DNA of 64,000 nt from Paenibacillus spongiae (GTDB lineage Bacteria > Bacillota > Bacilli > Paenibacillales > Paenibacillaceae): assembly GCF_024734895.1 (NCBI RefSeq), contig NZ_CP091430.1, forward strand, positions 3,862,501 through 3,926,500. Reading direction: 5' to 3'. The notes beneath the pieces are model-generated. The model was given only the letters and a program-made list of their open reading frames with translations. It was not told the origin of the DNA and did not search any database. The translations under genes were made by a program, and so were the position numbers. Position 1 is the first letter of the stretch, and the number at the start of each line of letters is the position of its first letter. This document shows, piece by piece, positions 25,999 to 36,068 of this stretch.

Positions 25999-27024
25999 CT
26001 ATACTGAATTACTTTCACCTTGCATGGCCAATCTGCGGTATTCCTTTGGTGTAACTCCATATAAGGAATAAAACTTCCTATAGAAAAATGTTAAATTGTT
26101 ATAACCGATTTCTTTGGAAATCTCCTCAATGGTTTGATTGGTTAGTTTTAGCTGCAACGCAGCGTGTATAAACTTCTGTTCTTGTACTAATGTAGAAAAG
26201 GATTTACCGGTTACATTTTTGATGATCCTGCCTACATGTTCTGCTGAATACCCAAAGTGCTTAGCCGTTTGTACTAATGTCGTGCTTAGATAGTGTTTAT
26301 TAATGTAGGCTATTATTTCAATTACAGAGATACTCGATTTTCTGTTTCCGTTGTTCAAAAACAATTGGTAACTATCACTTTCTAATAACCTGCTGAAAAG
26401 GATGGTCAGATAAGATTTAATAATCTCTCGGTTCGCATTTTTACTTCCGAATGACTCGCATAATATGTTTTGGATTGTTTGTTTGATCTGCCAATTAGTT
26501 GACGTATGGAATAATATAAAACTCTTTTCTCTAGAAGCATCTGCGATAATCGAAGCTATTGTCTTACCAAGTATATTATCCCCAAGGATTTTGTAAATGA
26601 ACGAACTATCAAAAAATTCATTCTTCGCTAAGAAGTTGATGAGGATATCATTTTCCTCGCTTTTTTCAATGGAATGCTCCACGTTCTTATTGAGAATAAT
26701 CAAGTCTCCTTCTTTTAACTCAAACCGTTCACCCTGAATCTCTTGATAAAAGGTACCGCTATAAATGTAATTCATCTCAAATAAGTTATGAGTGTGCGTT
26801 AGCATTTTGACAAACCTGGTATGTCTGGAGATGGCGAAGATTTCTCCTGTGACATTCAATCTAAGCCTATCCTCATCCAATGTGTAGTGGTATATGGAAG
26901 GGTGAGTTGTTGCAGGAGAAAGAATCCGACTTTTAATTATTTCATCTGTAAGATCGTTATCTATTAATTTAATCTCCAAGTCTGTCAATCCAAATAAAAA
27001 ATGGTCCAATTCTTCATAATTCAT
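25999..27024 (-). CDS. AraC-family transcriptional regulator
   Basis: 341 residues. The N-terminal half contains a cupin-like sensing domain (~70-150; LNVTGEIFAISRHTRFVK, FELKEGDLIILNKN). The C-terminal ~100 residues hold the two HTH units of AraC: ALQLKLTNQTIEEISKEIGY and FFYRKFYSLYGVTPKEYRR. It is divergent from the cupin gene at 27228 across ~200 bp and probably controls it. Confidence 0.9.
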   Translation of the reverse strand: MNYEELDHFLFGLTDLEIKLIDNDLTDEIIKSRILSPATTHPSIYHYTLDEDRLRLNVTGEIFAISRHTRFVKMLTHTHNLFEMNYIYSGTFYQEIQGERFELKEGDLIILNKNVEHSIEKSEENDILINFLAKNEFFDSSFIYKILGDNILGKTIASIIADASREKSFILFHTSTNWQIKQTIQNILCESFGSKNANREIIKSYLTILFSRLLESDSYQLFLNNGNRKSSISVIEIIAYINKHYLSTTLVQTAKHFGYSAEHVGRIIKNVTGKSFSTLVQEQKFIHAALQLKLTNQTIEEISKEIGYNNLTFFYRKFYSLYGVTPKEYRRLAMQGESNSV

Positions 27025-27227
27025 GAATGAAACCGCCTCCCGTAGACATTATATCAGTTTTGGTCAGTCAAGTAGACGCCAATAGATATTGGATAAAGGA
27101 GTTTTATGCGTTAATATATCCGATAAGGTTAGTCTTAAATTCTCTTATTTATGCTTATATGATTGTTTGGATGAAGCTTATTCTCTTCGCGTTGCTTTTT
27201 GCTGGATCGTGAAAGGAGAGGAAAGTA

Positions 27228-27713
27228 ATGGATGTGAATATTCCTTTAAGTGAAAGCACATTATTCCCAAGAGGAGAAAAAGTTCCAGAAGCATTTTCCA
27301 AGTATTTTATAGGCGTGAAATATTTCAAAGAGCTCACTACACCTGACAGTCCACTAAATTGCGGAATTGGAATTGTAACGTTTGAACCAGGCTGTCGCAC
27401 TGATTGGCATGCACATCCAACTGGAGAGTTTCTTCTCATTACTGACGGAAGGGGCTGGTATCAGGAAGAGGGGAAAACAGCTCGGGAACTTCATGCAGGC
27501 GATGTCGTAGAAATACCTCCTAATGTGAAGCACTGGCAAGGTGCAGCAGCCGATAGTTGGTTTATATATCTTGCTATCGATCCTGATGTAACTTTAGGAC
27601 CTCCAATATGGTTCGAACCAGTAACAGATGAGGAATATATCTTGTTAAAATCATTGAATCATCATCAAGCGTTAATTCATGGATTGGATTGTAGGAGGGG
27701 GACACAGACTTGA
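27228..27713 (+). CDS. Single-domain cupin protein
   Basis: 161 residues, ATG behind GAAAGGAGAGG. Cupin metal-binding motifs WHAHPTGEFLLITDGRGWYQ (HxH...E) and HAGDVVEIPPNVKHWQGA (second His). The family often acts on aldehydes, phenolics or quinone-type compounds; close relatives accompany AraC regulators and reductases. Divergent from the AraC gene. A decayed aldo/keto reductase lies just downstream, perhaps a former partner. Confidence 0.88.
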   Translation: MDVNIPLSESTLFPRGEKVPEAFSKYFIGVKYFKELTTPDSPLNCGIGIVTFEPGCRTDWHAHPTGEFLLITDGRGWYQEEGKTARELHAGDVVEIPPNVKHWQGAAADSWFIYLAIDPDVTLGPPIWFEPVTDEEYILLKSLNHHQALIHGLDCRRGTQT

Positions 27714-27720
27714 ATGACAA

Positions 27721-27754
27721 AAAGGCTGCAGCTACTTAGCGGCTGCAGCCCCTT
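27721..27754. terminator. Hairpin between cupin and reductase remnant
   Basis: GGCTGCAG and CTGCAGCC form a perfect 8-bp stem. The T-run is better on the minus strand (TTTTTG), so it may end the minus-strand remnant or act in both directions. Confidence 0.6.
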
Positions 27755-27766
27755 GATTGGTATCGA

Positions 27767-27917
27767 TTAAATATCCAGTTTACGCGTTCCAATCCATTTA
27801 ACCATTTCAGGATCACGATGTGAAAAGAACAGGCTATTTGTTTCGTATCTAACGTAGCAATCGACTTCATATCCTCTTGTTCTAATTCAAAATCGCTGCC
27901 TTGATGACGGAAGACAA
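27767..27917 (-). pseudogene. C-terminal remnant of an aldo/keto reductase
   Basis: The minus strand reads FELEQEDMKSIATLDTKQIA in one frame and, after a shift near 27830, LFFSHRDPEMVKWIGTRKLD-I then stop. This matches the last ~50 residues of Gram-positive aldo/keto reductases (FELS.EDM..I..LDT..SLFFSHRDPEMVKWL). The remainder of the ~280-residue enzyme is missing. Confidence 0.65.
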
Positions 27918-27976
27918 GAACATAGTATCACATTAGATGTCGCATTTAATGCGTCATTTTTTTATCAAACAATTAT

Positions 27977-29527
27977 TTACCATGGAATCGAAAACCTCTG
28001 TAGCTTACTTTTCCAAATCAACGTACCCGTCAATACGAGTGTAATGAAATAGATGAGTAAGGACCAGACAATTGAAACGATTACGCTCCATATCAGCGGT
28101 AAGCCTTGGACGGTAAGATAATCATAGGTCCAGCTCCCGCATATCGCCATCAGCAGCATACAGACCCCAACCTTGATATAAGGACGAATACTCCAGTAAA
28201 ATCCGATCGAGCCTGAGATCGAAAAGAAGTTTAACAGTGTTTGCATGACAATTCCGATGCCGATGCCGTACGCGATGCCGATAATGCCGAATTGGCTGCC
28301 GAACACGAAGATCGAGACAGCTTTGAAAATCGTTGCTGTCACGTAGTTCCACAGTGTAGCTTTCGCTCGGCCGAGACCGAGCAGGATCGCGTGCAGCGGT
28401 GCGTCAAAATAATGCAAAAAAAACAAAGGCGCCAATATTTTGAGCAGCAATCCTGCTTCCGGCGCGTTGTATACAAGCGTCGTAAGTGGAGATGCCCACT
28501 CGAATAGGATGACGGTCGCCGGCGCGCCGATCAGAAGTCCCAAGCCTAGCGCCTGATTCATCCTCTCATGCATAAGCAAACTGTTCTTGTTCGCCGCTGC
28601 CTCGCCAATCGCAGGAATGAGAGCGGTGGACAAGGACTGCGTAATAAAGCTGGGCATGAACAGCAATGGAAACACATAGCCGGCCAGCAGGCCGAATTGC
28701 TTCGTGGCTAACACCGTGCCGATTCCGGCCAGCGCCAGGCTGGATGTAATGAGAAGCGGTTGGAAGGTGCTGTATAACGAATGAACAACGCCGTGCCCGG
28801 TCGTCGGCAGACCGATCTGCAGCAGCTCTCCAAGAGTGCTTCTTCCTTGCTTTAAGTGGCTTGTCCATGTCTCGCCCGGCATCTTCGATTCGCCGTGCAG
28901 TTTGTAGCTTACCACTAGAAATAAGAGGCTGATCGCTTCGCTGACGACTGATGCAGCCATTGCGCCCGCAGCCGCATACGCGATGCCGTAAGGCAGCAAT
29001 AGGTGTACCAATGCAAGGACACAGGCGATTTGCACCGTGTGCTCGAGCACATCGGAGGTGGCGATGGTCCTCATCTGCTGCATGCCGCGAAAGTATCCTT
29101 TTAACACCGCGGAGACAGCGATAATCGGCGCGATCGGAGTAATCGCGAGCATCGCATAATAGGCGCGTTGATCGCTCAGCAGGATGGATGCGATCCATTC
29201 GGATCCTAGCAGCGAGATGAACGTAAGCGTTATGCTCAAGATGCCGGTGACGGCTAGTGACACGTGCAGGATACGCCTCACTTTCAATCGTTCGCCTCGG
29301 GCGTGGGCCTCCGCGACCAGCTTCGAAATTGCCACTGGCAATCCAAGCTCCGTAATCGTAATGACGAGAGGGACGAGCGGATGCGCCATCATCAATAGGC
29401 CGATTCCTTCCGCGCCGAGTACTCGTGCAATATACATGCCGCTGATAAAGCCGAGAATGCGGTTGATGAAAGCAGCGACAGACAAGACTAGCGTTCCTCG
29501 CATGAACGATTGTCCGTGTTGCACCAT
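27977..29527 (-). CDS. SpoVB/MurJ-like polysaccharide flippase
   Basis: 516 residues from ATG at 29527 (AGGAGG 8 bp upstream; the frame is open further upstream without support). About 14 membrane segments of the MATE-like MOP superfamily: RGTLVLSVAAFINRILGFIS, RVLGAEGIGLLMMAHPL and ELGLPVAISKLVAEAHARGE are typical of stage V sporulation protein B and relatives. Such proteins flip lipid-linked sugars, in sporulation for spore cortex. Several SpoVB paralogs are usual in Paenibacillus, so orthology with spoVB is not certain. Monocistronic. Confidence 0.88.
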   Translation of the reverse strand: MVQHGQSFMRGTLVLSVAAFINRILGFISGMYIARVLGAEGIGLLMMAHPLVPLVITITELGLPVAISKLVAEAHARGERLKVRRILHVSLAVTGILSITLTFISLLGSEWIASILLSDQRAYYAMLAITPIAPIIAVSAVLKGYFRGMQQMRTIATSDVLEHTVQIACVLALVHLLLPYGIAYAAAGAMAASVVSEAISLLFLVVSYKLHGESKMPGETWTSHLKQGRSTLGELLQIGLPTTGHGVVHSLYSTFQPLLITSSLALAGIGTVLATKQFGLLAGYVFPLLFMPSFITQSLSTALIPAIGEAAANKNSLLMHERMNQALGLGLLIGAPATVILFEWASPLTTLVYNAPEAGLLLKILAPLFFLHYFDAPLHAILLGLGRAKATLWNYVTATIFKAVSIFVFGSQFGIIGIAYGIGIGIVMQTLLNFFSISGSIGFYWSIRPYIKVGVCMLLMAICGSWTYDYLTVQGLPLIWSVIVSIVWSLLIYFITLVLTGTLIWKSKLQRFSIPW

Positions 29528-29715
29528 AGCTTGTTTCCTCCTGTTTATATCATACTTAAATATGTATTCAACATTTGGAAAAGCATGCGAACGAGCTGGT
29601 GGGAGACTCATTTATGAACAAGCAATGTAATGCAGCGGCGCGGATTTTTTTACGATTATGTCCTTTGATAACTTTCAATAAAGGTACTCTACTGTCTGTT
29701 TTTTGTTACATACAA

Positions 29716-29740
29716 TAAAAAGCCGCCATAGTGGCGACTT
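29716..29740 (-). terminator. Terminator of the hydrolase/regulator unit
   Basis: On the minus strand GTCGCC-ACTAT-GGCGGC is followed by TTTTTATTG. It closes the minus-strand genes at 29.8-30.8 kb. Confidence 0.75.
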
Positions 29741-29812
29741 CTTTCGATAGCTTAACTTTTTCTATTCCAACGTTACTTCAATGCCAACGCGGTTCAATCA
29801 ATTGCACGCCTA

Positions 29813-30244
29813 TTATTGAATTTGCTCCATATAAGCCATAAATTCTTCAGCAATTTCTTTGAACTTCGTATGGTGCAAGTAATGTGAACCTTCCATCGGA
29901 ATCATCTTGCCCTGTGCGGATTGTTTGACTTGCTCCTCATGCAGTGGAACCCACTGCTCATTGTTTTCGTTATTCGATTGAACGAATAGAAGCAACGGCA
30001 AATCATGAGGGTAGGTGAGTTGTTCTCAATTTTTTAAATTGGACCCCAAGTGTCTCAACTCATTCATCATCGTTGGATTGCTCGTGACTTGATTCGATAT
30101 CAAGCGTATCTGTTCTTTAGTATGCTCATCAAATGCAAGCGACTCATATGGATCTCCGCTCACTTTTTTGAGCAATCTCATCAGACCTGATTCTTGAAGA
30201 AACTGCATGGATTTCAAAGGCAAGTCAACATCCCGTGTAGTCAA
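29813..30244 (-). pseudogene. Alpha/beta hydrolase fragment with an in-frame stop
   Basis: The frame runs from ~30244 to 29813. It encodes the lid region (FLQESGLMRLLKK, YESLAFDEHTKEQIRLIS, NPTMMNELRHLGSNLKN), a TGA at 30026-30028, then YPHDLPLLLFVQSNNENNEQ, MIPMEGSHYLHHTKFKEIAE and the C-terminus. The catalytic His (EGSHYLH) is present but the N-terminal nucleophile region is absent. The 5' end is fused to the truncated response regulator, so a deletion removed both the regulator's 3' end and the hydrolase's 5' end. Confidence 0.75.
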
Positions 30245-30788
30245 TGCCCCAAATTTGATCGATTAACTGTTCCCGCGTATAGACTTGACCGGGCGTACCT
30301 GCCAGTTTGTACAACAGCTCGAATTCTTTCAGCGGCAGCGCAAGCGACTCCGTACCCGTGGTTACTTTGTATGTCTGGCGATCCAGAATGACGCTGCCCA
30401 ATTGAATGATATTGGTGGAACCAATGCGGTATCTTTTCAACAATGCTCTCACGCGAACCGTCAGTTCCAATGGTTCGAACGGTTTTGTCAAGTAATCGTC
30501 CGTCCCGAGTTCAAAACCTTTCACTTTCTCCCACGTTTCTCCTCTGGCCGTGAGAATCAGTAATGGAAGATCCGGGTTCGCTCTTCGGAGCTCCTTGCAT
30601 AGCGTCCAGCCGTCTATGACAGGCATCATGATATCCAGCACAACCAGGTCGACATGCGTTCTGCCGTAAACGGCCAACGCTTCCTTTCCATCGGCAGCCT
30701 CAACGGTTTCGAATCCATCGTTACGCAAAAACAAGCACACGAGCTCGCGAATATTCGCGTCATCGTCAACAACAAGTATCGTAGCCAT
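30225..30788 (-). pseudogene. OmpR-family response regulator truncated in its DNA-binding domain
   Basis: 187 residues from ATG at 30788 (AGAGGGATG upstream). The receiver domain is intact (VVDDD; Asp in VVLDIMMPVIDG; Lys in LTKPFEPLE). The winged helix breaks off after REQLIDQIWGIDYTG, losing the recognition helix and wing (normally ~35 more residues). The next bases belong to the alpha/beta hydrolase fragment. It may still dimerise or titrate phosphate but should not bind DNA. No kinase gene remains. Confidence 0.8.
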
Positions 30789-31444
30789 GACATCCCTCTT
30801 TCCTAGCTGTAAAATTCCAGTGTATGAATTGTTCATCCACGATTATCATACAACAAGTCGTGCAACATTGCGTTATTCCACGGTACATGGAGATGAAGCT
30901 GACGACCACTTGCTTGGCCTAACTTTAATCATTTTCCAGAAACGCCTGTTCTTAGCTTGAAGAGATCCTCGGAAAGAGCCTCGCCATGCAGCATGAGTAA
31001 ACGAATGTCTTTTTCCATGCACAACCAGGCCAAACTTCGGAGATACTGGACTGGGTTCCTTGTTATTGCCGATGTGGAGAAATGGCATGCCACCAAAGCA
31101 ACAAAAAATTCTTGTTTATCAGATCAAGAAAGATAGGACAAAAACATTACGTTGGGATTGACCCCTAGCGTATGGCGGGTCAGACGCGAAAGACGGCGAA
31201 GCCGCTCTCCCATAACGATGGTCGGAATCCGCCACCTATTATTGTTCTCGGTATACTGCAAAAAAAGGGGTCAGGTGATATCTTTAGGGGGCATTCATCT
31301 TAAACATAAACAGGATGACAATGGTAATGCCGGCCATCGTCGTCTTCTTTTCAGCCAGAACTATTTAATTGCTTGACGGGAATTAAGGGATAGGCCGCGC
31401 CTCGATGTGGGGGGACCGGCCCGAATCGATGAGGAGGACAACGC
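30789..31444. other. Intergenic region without an intact gene
   Basis: About 650 bp. On the minus strand (~30950-31130) a 58-codon stretch without a start codon reads coding-like residues (RNPVQYLRSLAWLCMEKDIR then LLMLHGEALSEDLFKLRTG); I do not recognise it. The 3' part supplies the GAGGAGG site for the next gene. No clear promoter. Confidence 0.4.
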
Positions 31445-33079
31445 TTGTATACGATTGGTTATGATTTCGGCGACACGCTCGTCGCTTTGGGTGAGCTGCG
31501 GTTTGCCGTCCGATTATACACGGAATCGAATGTCTACGCTCCCGATCCCGATCGCGTCGCGATCACCGGGGACGAGCGCCGAACCGTGATGAGGGCGGAC
31601 GGCTTGTGCTGGGCGGGCAATCAACGGAAGGCGGACGGGGAAATCGAGCTGGAAATCGTTCGCGGCCGGGACGGACGCTATATCGTTAGCGCCAGGGGCA
31701 AGCATGGCGGCGAAGTCTGCAAATCGATGATGGTTGAGGTGTTCGGCATCGATATCGCGGCGTTGACCTACGACCAGGATAAGAGGGAGGCCATCGGATC
31801 CCATCGTGCCATTCGTGCGAAACGGTATCCCGGCTTCGGCATGAAGATGCCGCTTGTCTTCGCGGAAGAAGCGTCGGGTGCCGAATGGTACGCCATGACC
31901 AAAGACGACCGGGTGAGAGGTAAAGGCTTTGCCGTTCATTACGATCCATATTTGGAGACGTACGCGCTTGATCTGGCTCATGAGGAAGACAAGCGGTTCC
32001 GGAACCAAGAGATCGTATCTCCGCCCTGGCATATCGGCCGATGCGCCGATCGGGCCGCCGTCATCGCCGAACGATGCCGAGATCTGGAGGACTGCTTTCA
32101 TCTGGTGCCATTCGAGAGGCGTACCGACATTCCGGACTGGCTGGGCGGTATCCGTTTGATCGTGACGCTGCACGGCGAGCATTGGACAGGGCATGTATTC
32201 AACACGTTCGCCGATATGGAACGCGAGCTGGAATGGATCGTGGAGCGGATTCCCGGACGTGAGGTGCTCGCGTTTCTGCCGGCCTGGGACGGCCGCTATT
32301 ATTATAATTATCCGCAATACGAGCCGAGTCCGTACATGGGCGGCGCGGAAGGATTCAAGCTTCTTATGGCCAAAGCCCGTCTCCTGGGCATCCGCGTTGT
32401 GCCCATGCTCGGAGCGAACGCGCTGAATTTGCGGTTCGCCGAACAGCTGGGCCTGCAGGATGCGGCCGTGCGCGACGAATGGGGCCACGAATGCCGGATC
32501 AACTGGGTGGACTGGGATTACGACCTTGCCGTCGAGAACGACAGCGTGCTCGCCAATATGGGTCATCCCGACTTTCGGCGGCATATGATCGAGCGAGCCA
32601 GTTATTTGGTGGACGAATACGGGGTCGACGGCATCTTTCTGGATATCTCGAGCTTCTGGGCGAACGATCCGCGGTATTCACCTTACGAGGGAACGATGGC
32701 GTGGGCGGACGAGATGAGAGCCCGCTACCCCGGCTTACTGCTGTTCGGTGAGAACAGCTACGATGCGTTATGGGGAACGTTCGGTTTGTTTCATGAAGCC
32801 GGAAGTCCTGGAGCGTACGAGCATGCGCTGTACCGATATACGAGGCAATCGCATTATCTGGCCCACCCGGCCCTGGGCCGGGGATCGGCCGGCGTGCACG
32901 AGTGGTCCTGGCGCTGGGCTGTCGGGCTGCCCGAAGGGGAGTTTCCGGAATTGATCCCGACGCTGTCTATCGTGTCGGATACGATCACGGAACATGCCGA
33001 GGCTGCGCAATCGGTCATCGAGCAAGCGAGGAAGTGGAAGCAGGCGCTGCCCGGCATCGCCGGCCGTTCCAGCCTGTAA
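31445..33079 (+). CDS. Putative TIM-barrel glycoside hydrolase-like protein
   Basis: 544 residues from TTG at 31445, 7 bp behind GAGGAGG. No signal peptide, so cytosolic. The N-terminal ~200 residues look beta-rich; the C-terminal ~340 read like a (beta/alpha)8 barrel with LAFLPAWDGRYYYNYPQYEP, DEYGVDGIFLDISSFWAND and LLFGENSYDALWG, where the Asp and Glu could be catalytic as in clan GH-D/GH13-like barrels. No named family is recognised with confidence. It lies tail-to-tail with the DUF5695 gene, suggesting a shared glycan substrate. Confidence 0.75.
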   Translation: MYTIGYDFGDTLVALGELRFAVRLYTESNVYAPDPDRVAITGDERRTVMRADGLCWAGNQRKADGEIELEIVRGRDGRYIVSARGKHGGEVCKSMMVEVFGIDIAALTYDQDKREAIGSHRAIRAKRYPGFGMKMPLVFAEEASGAEWYAMTKDDRVRGKGFAVHYDPYLETYALDLAHEEDKRFRNQEIVSPPWHIGRCADRAAVIAERCRDLEDCFHLVPFERRTDIPDWLGGIRLIVTLHGEHWTGHVFNTFADMERELEWIVERIPGREVLAFLPAWDGRYYYNYPQYEPSPYMGGAEGFKLLMAKARLLGIRVVPMLGANALNLRFAEQLGLQDAAVRDEWGHECRINWVDWDYDLAVENDSVLANMGHPDFRRHMIERASYLVDEYGVDGIFLDISSFWANDPRYSPYEGTMAWADEMRARYPGLLLFGENSYDALWGTFGLFHEAGSPGAYEHALYRYTRQSHYLAHPALGRGSAGVHEWSWRWAVGLPEGEFPELIPTLSIVSDTITEHAEAAQSVIEQARKWKQALPGIAGRSSL

Positions 33080-33091
33080 GCGCAACAAACG

Positions 33092-33132
33092 AACAAGCGC
33101 CATCCCGTTGCACGAACGGGATGGCGCTTGTT
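33092..33132 (+). terminator. Very strong terminator
   Basis: An 18-bp perfect stem (AACAAGCGCCATCCCGTT with its complement) closes on a GCACG loop and is followed by TCTG. It separates the two convergent glycan genes and could act on both strands. Confidence 0.85.
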
Positions 33133-33398
33133 TCTGTGGTTTATAAGTAATGCGGGCGGAGGTGGTGCATGTCTCGCGGGTTCATGTGGTCCGCATACAT
33201 TCGATCGACGTCATGCAACGCTAAGCGGTGAGCAAGATATCGGTGCTCTCGTTTCTGGCAAAGGAACGGAATACCCGCACGGACTTACTTCGGACGTGAT
33301 CAACCTCTGTAAAGCTTAACCGCGCCGGGTGCCTGCGCGCAGTACGGGCAACTGGCGCCGTCGCCCAAAGCCGTGAATCCGACCGAATCCGGCTTGAT
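33133..33398. other. Short gap between convergent genes
   Basis: 266 bp. The plus strand shows a coding-like tail (LSGEQDIGALVSGKGTEYPH then GLTSDVINLCKA, stop ~33319) without a start or ribosome binding site, possibly a gene remnant. Nothing else is seen. Confidence 0.35.
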
Positions 33399-35957
33399 CT
33401 ATCGAACTTTCAGCACGATGGCAACCCGTTCTCTCGATCCGATCGCGAACGAAGCCTTCGCTTCATGATCGGCTATTTTACGCAAAAGCGTTCTCTGACC
33501 GTTCACCGTCAACTCCATGTACAGAGGCACGGGGAGCGTGAACGCGATTTCGTTACGATACGCATACGAAGTGTCGTTATGCGCGACAATCTCTATCGTA
33601 CCGGTGCGCCGGTTCCATAACAGCCTCTCGATAAAGCCTGCCGTCAGAGCGACTCTGCCACGACTTGAGCCGCCTTCCTTATCCGCAAGATGCCACGCGA
33701 TCCGATTGCCCGCTCCGCTTACGGGTCGAACGTCGAGCATGCCGCTCTCCGCGTCATCGCGCGCATCGCATAAGTAACCTTGCAATGATTCCCCTGCCGG
33801 CTGGTATACATAGGCACCGAAGTCGGTCAGCGCCCCGAACAGTCCGAGACCGATATCACCGCTGAAGGCATGGAATCCGAAATTGGATGATTCCTGTTCC
33901 CAACAGTAGCTCATGCTCCCGGTCCCGTCGGCGTGGATTTTGCTGAAAGCTCCCAGCGTACCGCCGTGGATGGTGGACAGCGTCTCATGCCCGATCGGCA
34001 GCAGGCCGCGCTCCAGCGCTCGAAGGAGACCGCCGGAGTTGAGCGGAGACGTGTAATGATGGCAGCACTCGCTGAAGTCCCGCTCCGCGTCCCACCAGCG
34101 GATATCGCTTCCGTGCCACCACCAGACGGGCTGTTCGCCCCGGACGGCTAGCATGATCTTGGCGAGCCGTTCCATCCAGGCGGTATCGTCATAGGCATCG
34201 GCCATCGTCATAACCATCTCATAGCCGGTGTTGTCGTAGGCGCACTCGGAACCGAAAGGCACGTTGTGCTCGAACAGATTGCGTTGAAATTCATTTACGC
34301 GAAGCAGCAGCTCGTAATACTCCGGAACGTAGATATCCTCCATGGCGTGAAGCGTGCGGAACATGACCTCTCCCCCCATGTTACCGACGACAAGATCCAT
34401 CTTCCGGGCCCGTTCGAACATCTTCATCAGCGTGGAGTAGGCCAGCAGCAAATACTCGTTCGAGTCGAATAATTCGGTCGCTTGATAGGTTTTGGCGATG
34501 ACGTGCATGTAATAGTACAAATTCGCGACATGCATGTAATTGAAGGAACGGACCGAGTTGAAATTGCCGCACCACCAGAACACTTCATTCGTCTCGGGGT
34601 TCTGCAAATAGCGCCGCACGTAGTCGCGGACATAGGCTTCAAGGACCGCGATCTCACCCGGCTCCGGGTCGGCCGCGTTCTTGATCGCCAGGAACATCGC
34701 TTCGGTAATGCCGCCCTCGTAGGAGCCGCTGCCCCAGATATCGTCTTCCTGAGCGAGTATGCCCTGGGGATAGGGCCGGTTGCCGATGAATTCCCGCCGG
34801 CTGTAGCACAGAATCGCGCCGTTCAGCGCGTCGCCTTCCTTGCGGTAAACCTGATGGCGGGCGATAAAGTCCGCGCGTCTGCGAACGAGCTCCTTCACGG
34901 GCTCGGTAATGTGGACGAGGACCGGAGCAGAGCCGCCTTCGGCATTACGGATCGTTATTTCATACTCGCCCGGCTCGCGGAATTCCAGCCTGAACGTATG
35001 CCGGTCGCCACTGCTGCCTGTGAGAACGGCCGAGTAGCGGTCCGAGGATTCCAGCGAGACGGTGGATCTCGACCGGACGAGCAGCGTGAAAGGGCTGTCG
35101 ATCGGCGATACCATCGCCGGAATGGCGGTCACGGCAAGCTTTCCGCGTTCGACCAGGAGGGAGCGAAAGCTTTCCATGCCGTCGGTCATGCCGATCTCGA
35201 TCAGATAGGACGCTTCTTCTCCGGGAAGGAGCAGCCGGCTTGTAGCGGAACCGCGTCCCATGATTTCTTGGTAGCCGTTCCTCTCCAAATATCCCTTTGC
35301 ATGCAAATAAATGACGCTGCTGCCCGGCCAGGAATGATTGGGGATGCCTTCCCTGACAAGGGAAGTCGTTCCGGGGAGATGCGCGGCATGCTCGAAAGAA
35401 GTTTCTTTTAACGGGATGGCGTACGCAAGCGGGGCATCACCGTTTAAACGCTGCATAATCTGGTAGCCTGAGGTGCCGCCGGGATAAATATGCTCGTAAA
35501 CTCTCTTCTCGTACATGTAAGAAGGCCTGTAGCGAAAATCCGTATAGTTGTTGTTCACGGGCACAGAAACGGCCAATTCATCGATGCGCAACGCGGAGGA
35601 GGAAGGATTGGAGAGGATAATTTCCATATAGAGCAGATCATCCGATTGCCGAAAAGACTTGTGTACGGTAAAGCCGCCGAGATCGCTCGCATAATCGTCC
35701 GACTCGCCAACGGGACGGAAATCCAGCCATCGCGATTCTGAAGCGCCTGAAGCCAGGGACGATTGCTCCTGCCGGTAGGTTACAAACACGGAGCCATAGC
35801 CCGGAACCGGCATGGAACGGTCACGATCGTCGACGACACCGAGCTCCGTCGGACTAGCTACGAAATTGCAGGAATCATCGCCGGCATGGACGCCGAAGTA
35901 ATACAGATTGCCTGTAGTCCGGTCGATCAGGTGGGCGTTTAGGTTAAGGGGGATCAT
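33399..35957 (-). CDS. DUF5695 domain-containing protein, glycan-active candidate
   Basis: 852 residues from ATG at 35957 (AAGGAG upstream; a longer frame reaches 36008 without support). No signal peptide. N-terminal beta-sandwich (~1-320) followed by an alpha/alpha-barrel-like region (~370-740; FNSVRSFNYMHVANLYYYMH, NMGGEVMFRTLHAMEDIYVP, WWHGSDIRWWDAERDF) and a C-terminal beta domain. Length and motifs fit the DUF5695 family; the shape suggests a hydrolase or phosphorylase of oligosaccharides (inference). An AraC regulator lies 111 bp upstream on the same strand. Confidence 0.85.
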   Translation of the reverse strand: MIPLNLNAHLIDRTTGNLYYFGVHAGDDSCNFVASPTELGVVDDRDRSMPVPGYGSVFVTYRQEQSSLASGASESRWLDFRPVGESDDYASDLGGFTVHKSFRQSDDLLYMEIILSNPSSSALRIDELAVSVPVNNNYTDFRYRPSYMYEKRVYEHIYPGGTSGYQIMQRLNGDAPLAYAIPLKETSFEHAAHLPGTTSLVREGIPNHSWPGSSVIYLHAKGYLERNGYQEIMGRGSATSRLLLPGEEASYLIEIGMTDGMESFRSLLVERGKLAVTAIPAMVSPIDSPFTLLVRSRSTVSLESSDRYSAVLTGSSGDRHTFRLEFREPGEYEITIRNAEGGSAPVLVHITEPVKELVRRRADFIARHQVYRKEGDALNGAILCYSRREFIGNRPYPQGILAQEDDIWGSGSYEGGITEAMFLAIKNAADPEPGEIAVLEAYVRDYVRRYLQNPETNEVFWWCGNFNSVRSFNYMHVANLYYYMHVIAKTYQATELFDSNEYLLLAYSTLMKMFERARKMDLVVGNMGGEVMFRTLHAMEDIYVPEYYELLLRVNEFQRNLFEHNVPFGSECAYDNTGYEMVMTMADAYDDTAWMERLAKIMLAVRGEQPVWWWHGSDIRWWDAERDFSECCHHYTSPLNSGGLLRALERGLLPIGHETLSTIHGGTLGAFSKIHADGTGSMSYCWEQESSNFGFHAFSGDIGLGLFGALTDFGAYVYQPAGESLQGYLCDARDDAESGMLDVRPVSGAGNRIAWHLADKEGGSSRGRVALTAGFIERLLWNRRTGTIEIVAHNDTSYAYRNEIAFTLPVPLYMELTVNGQRTLLRKIADHEAKASFAIGSRERVAIVLKVR

Positions 35958-36068
35958 GAAAAATCTCCTTCTCTCTTGGATTTCTAAGGTTCGAGTCCAA
36001 GATATCACCTTAGCCGTTTGCCCGTCAGTGTACGGCCGAACAGAATAGGTGGACGATTCCGACCGTAT

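Noticed and set aside
27027..27212. 61-codon frame between the AraC and cupin genes
   Set aside because: No ribosome binding site; it overlaps the expected divergent promoter region.
34482..35411. 309-codon plus-strand frame opposite the DUF5695 gene
   Set aside because: Antisense shadow of a GC-rich gene; no start signal and no recognisable motif.
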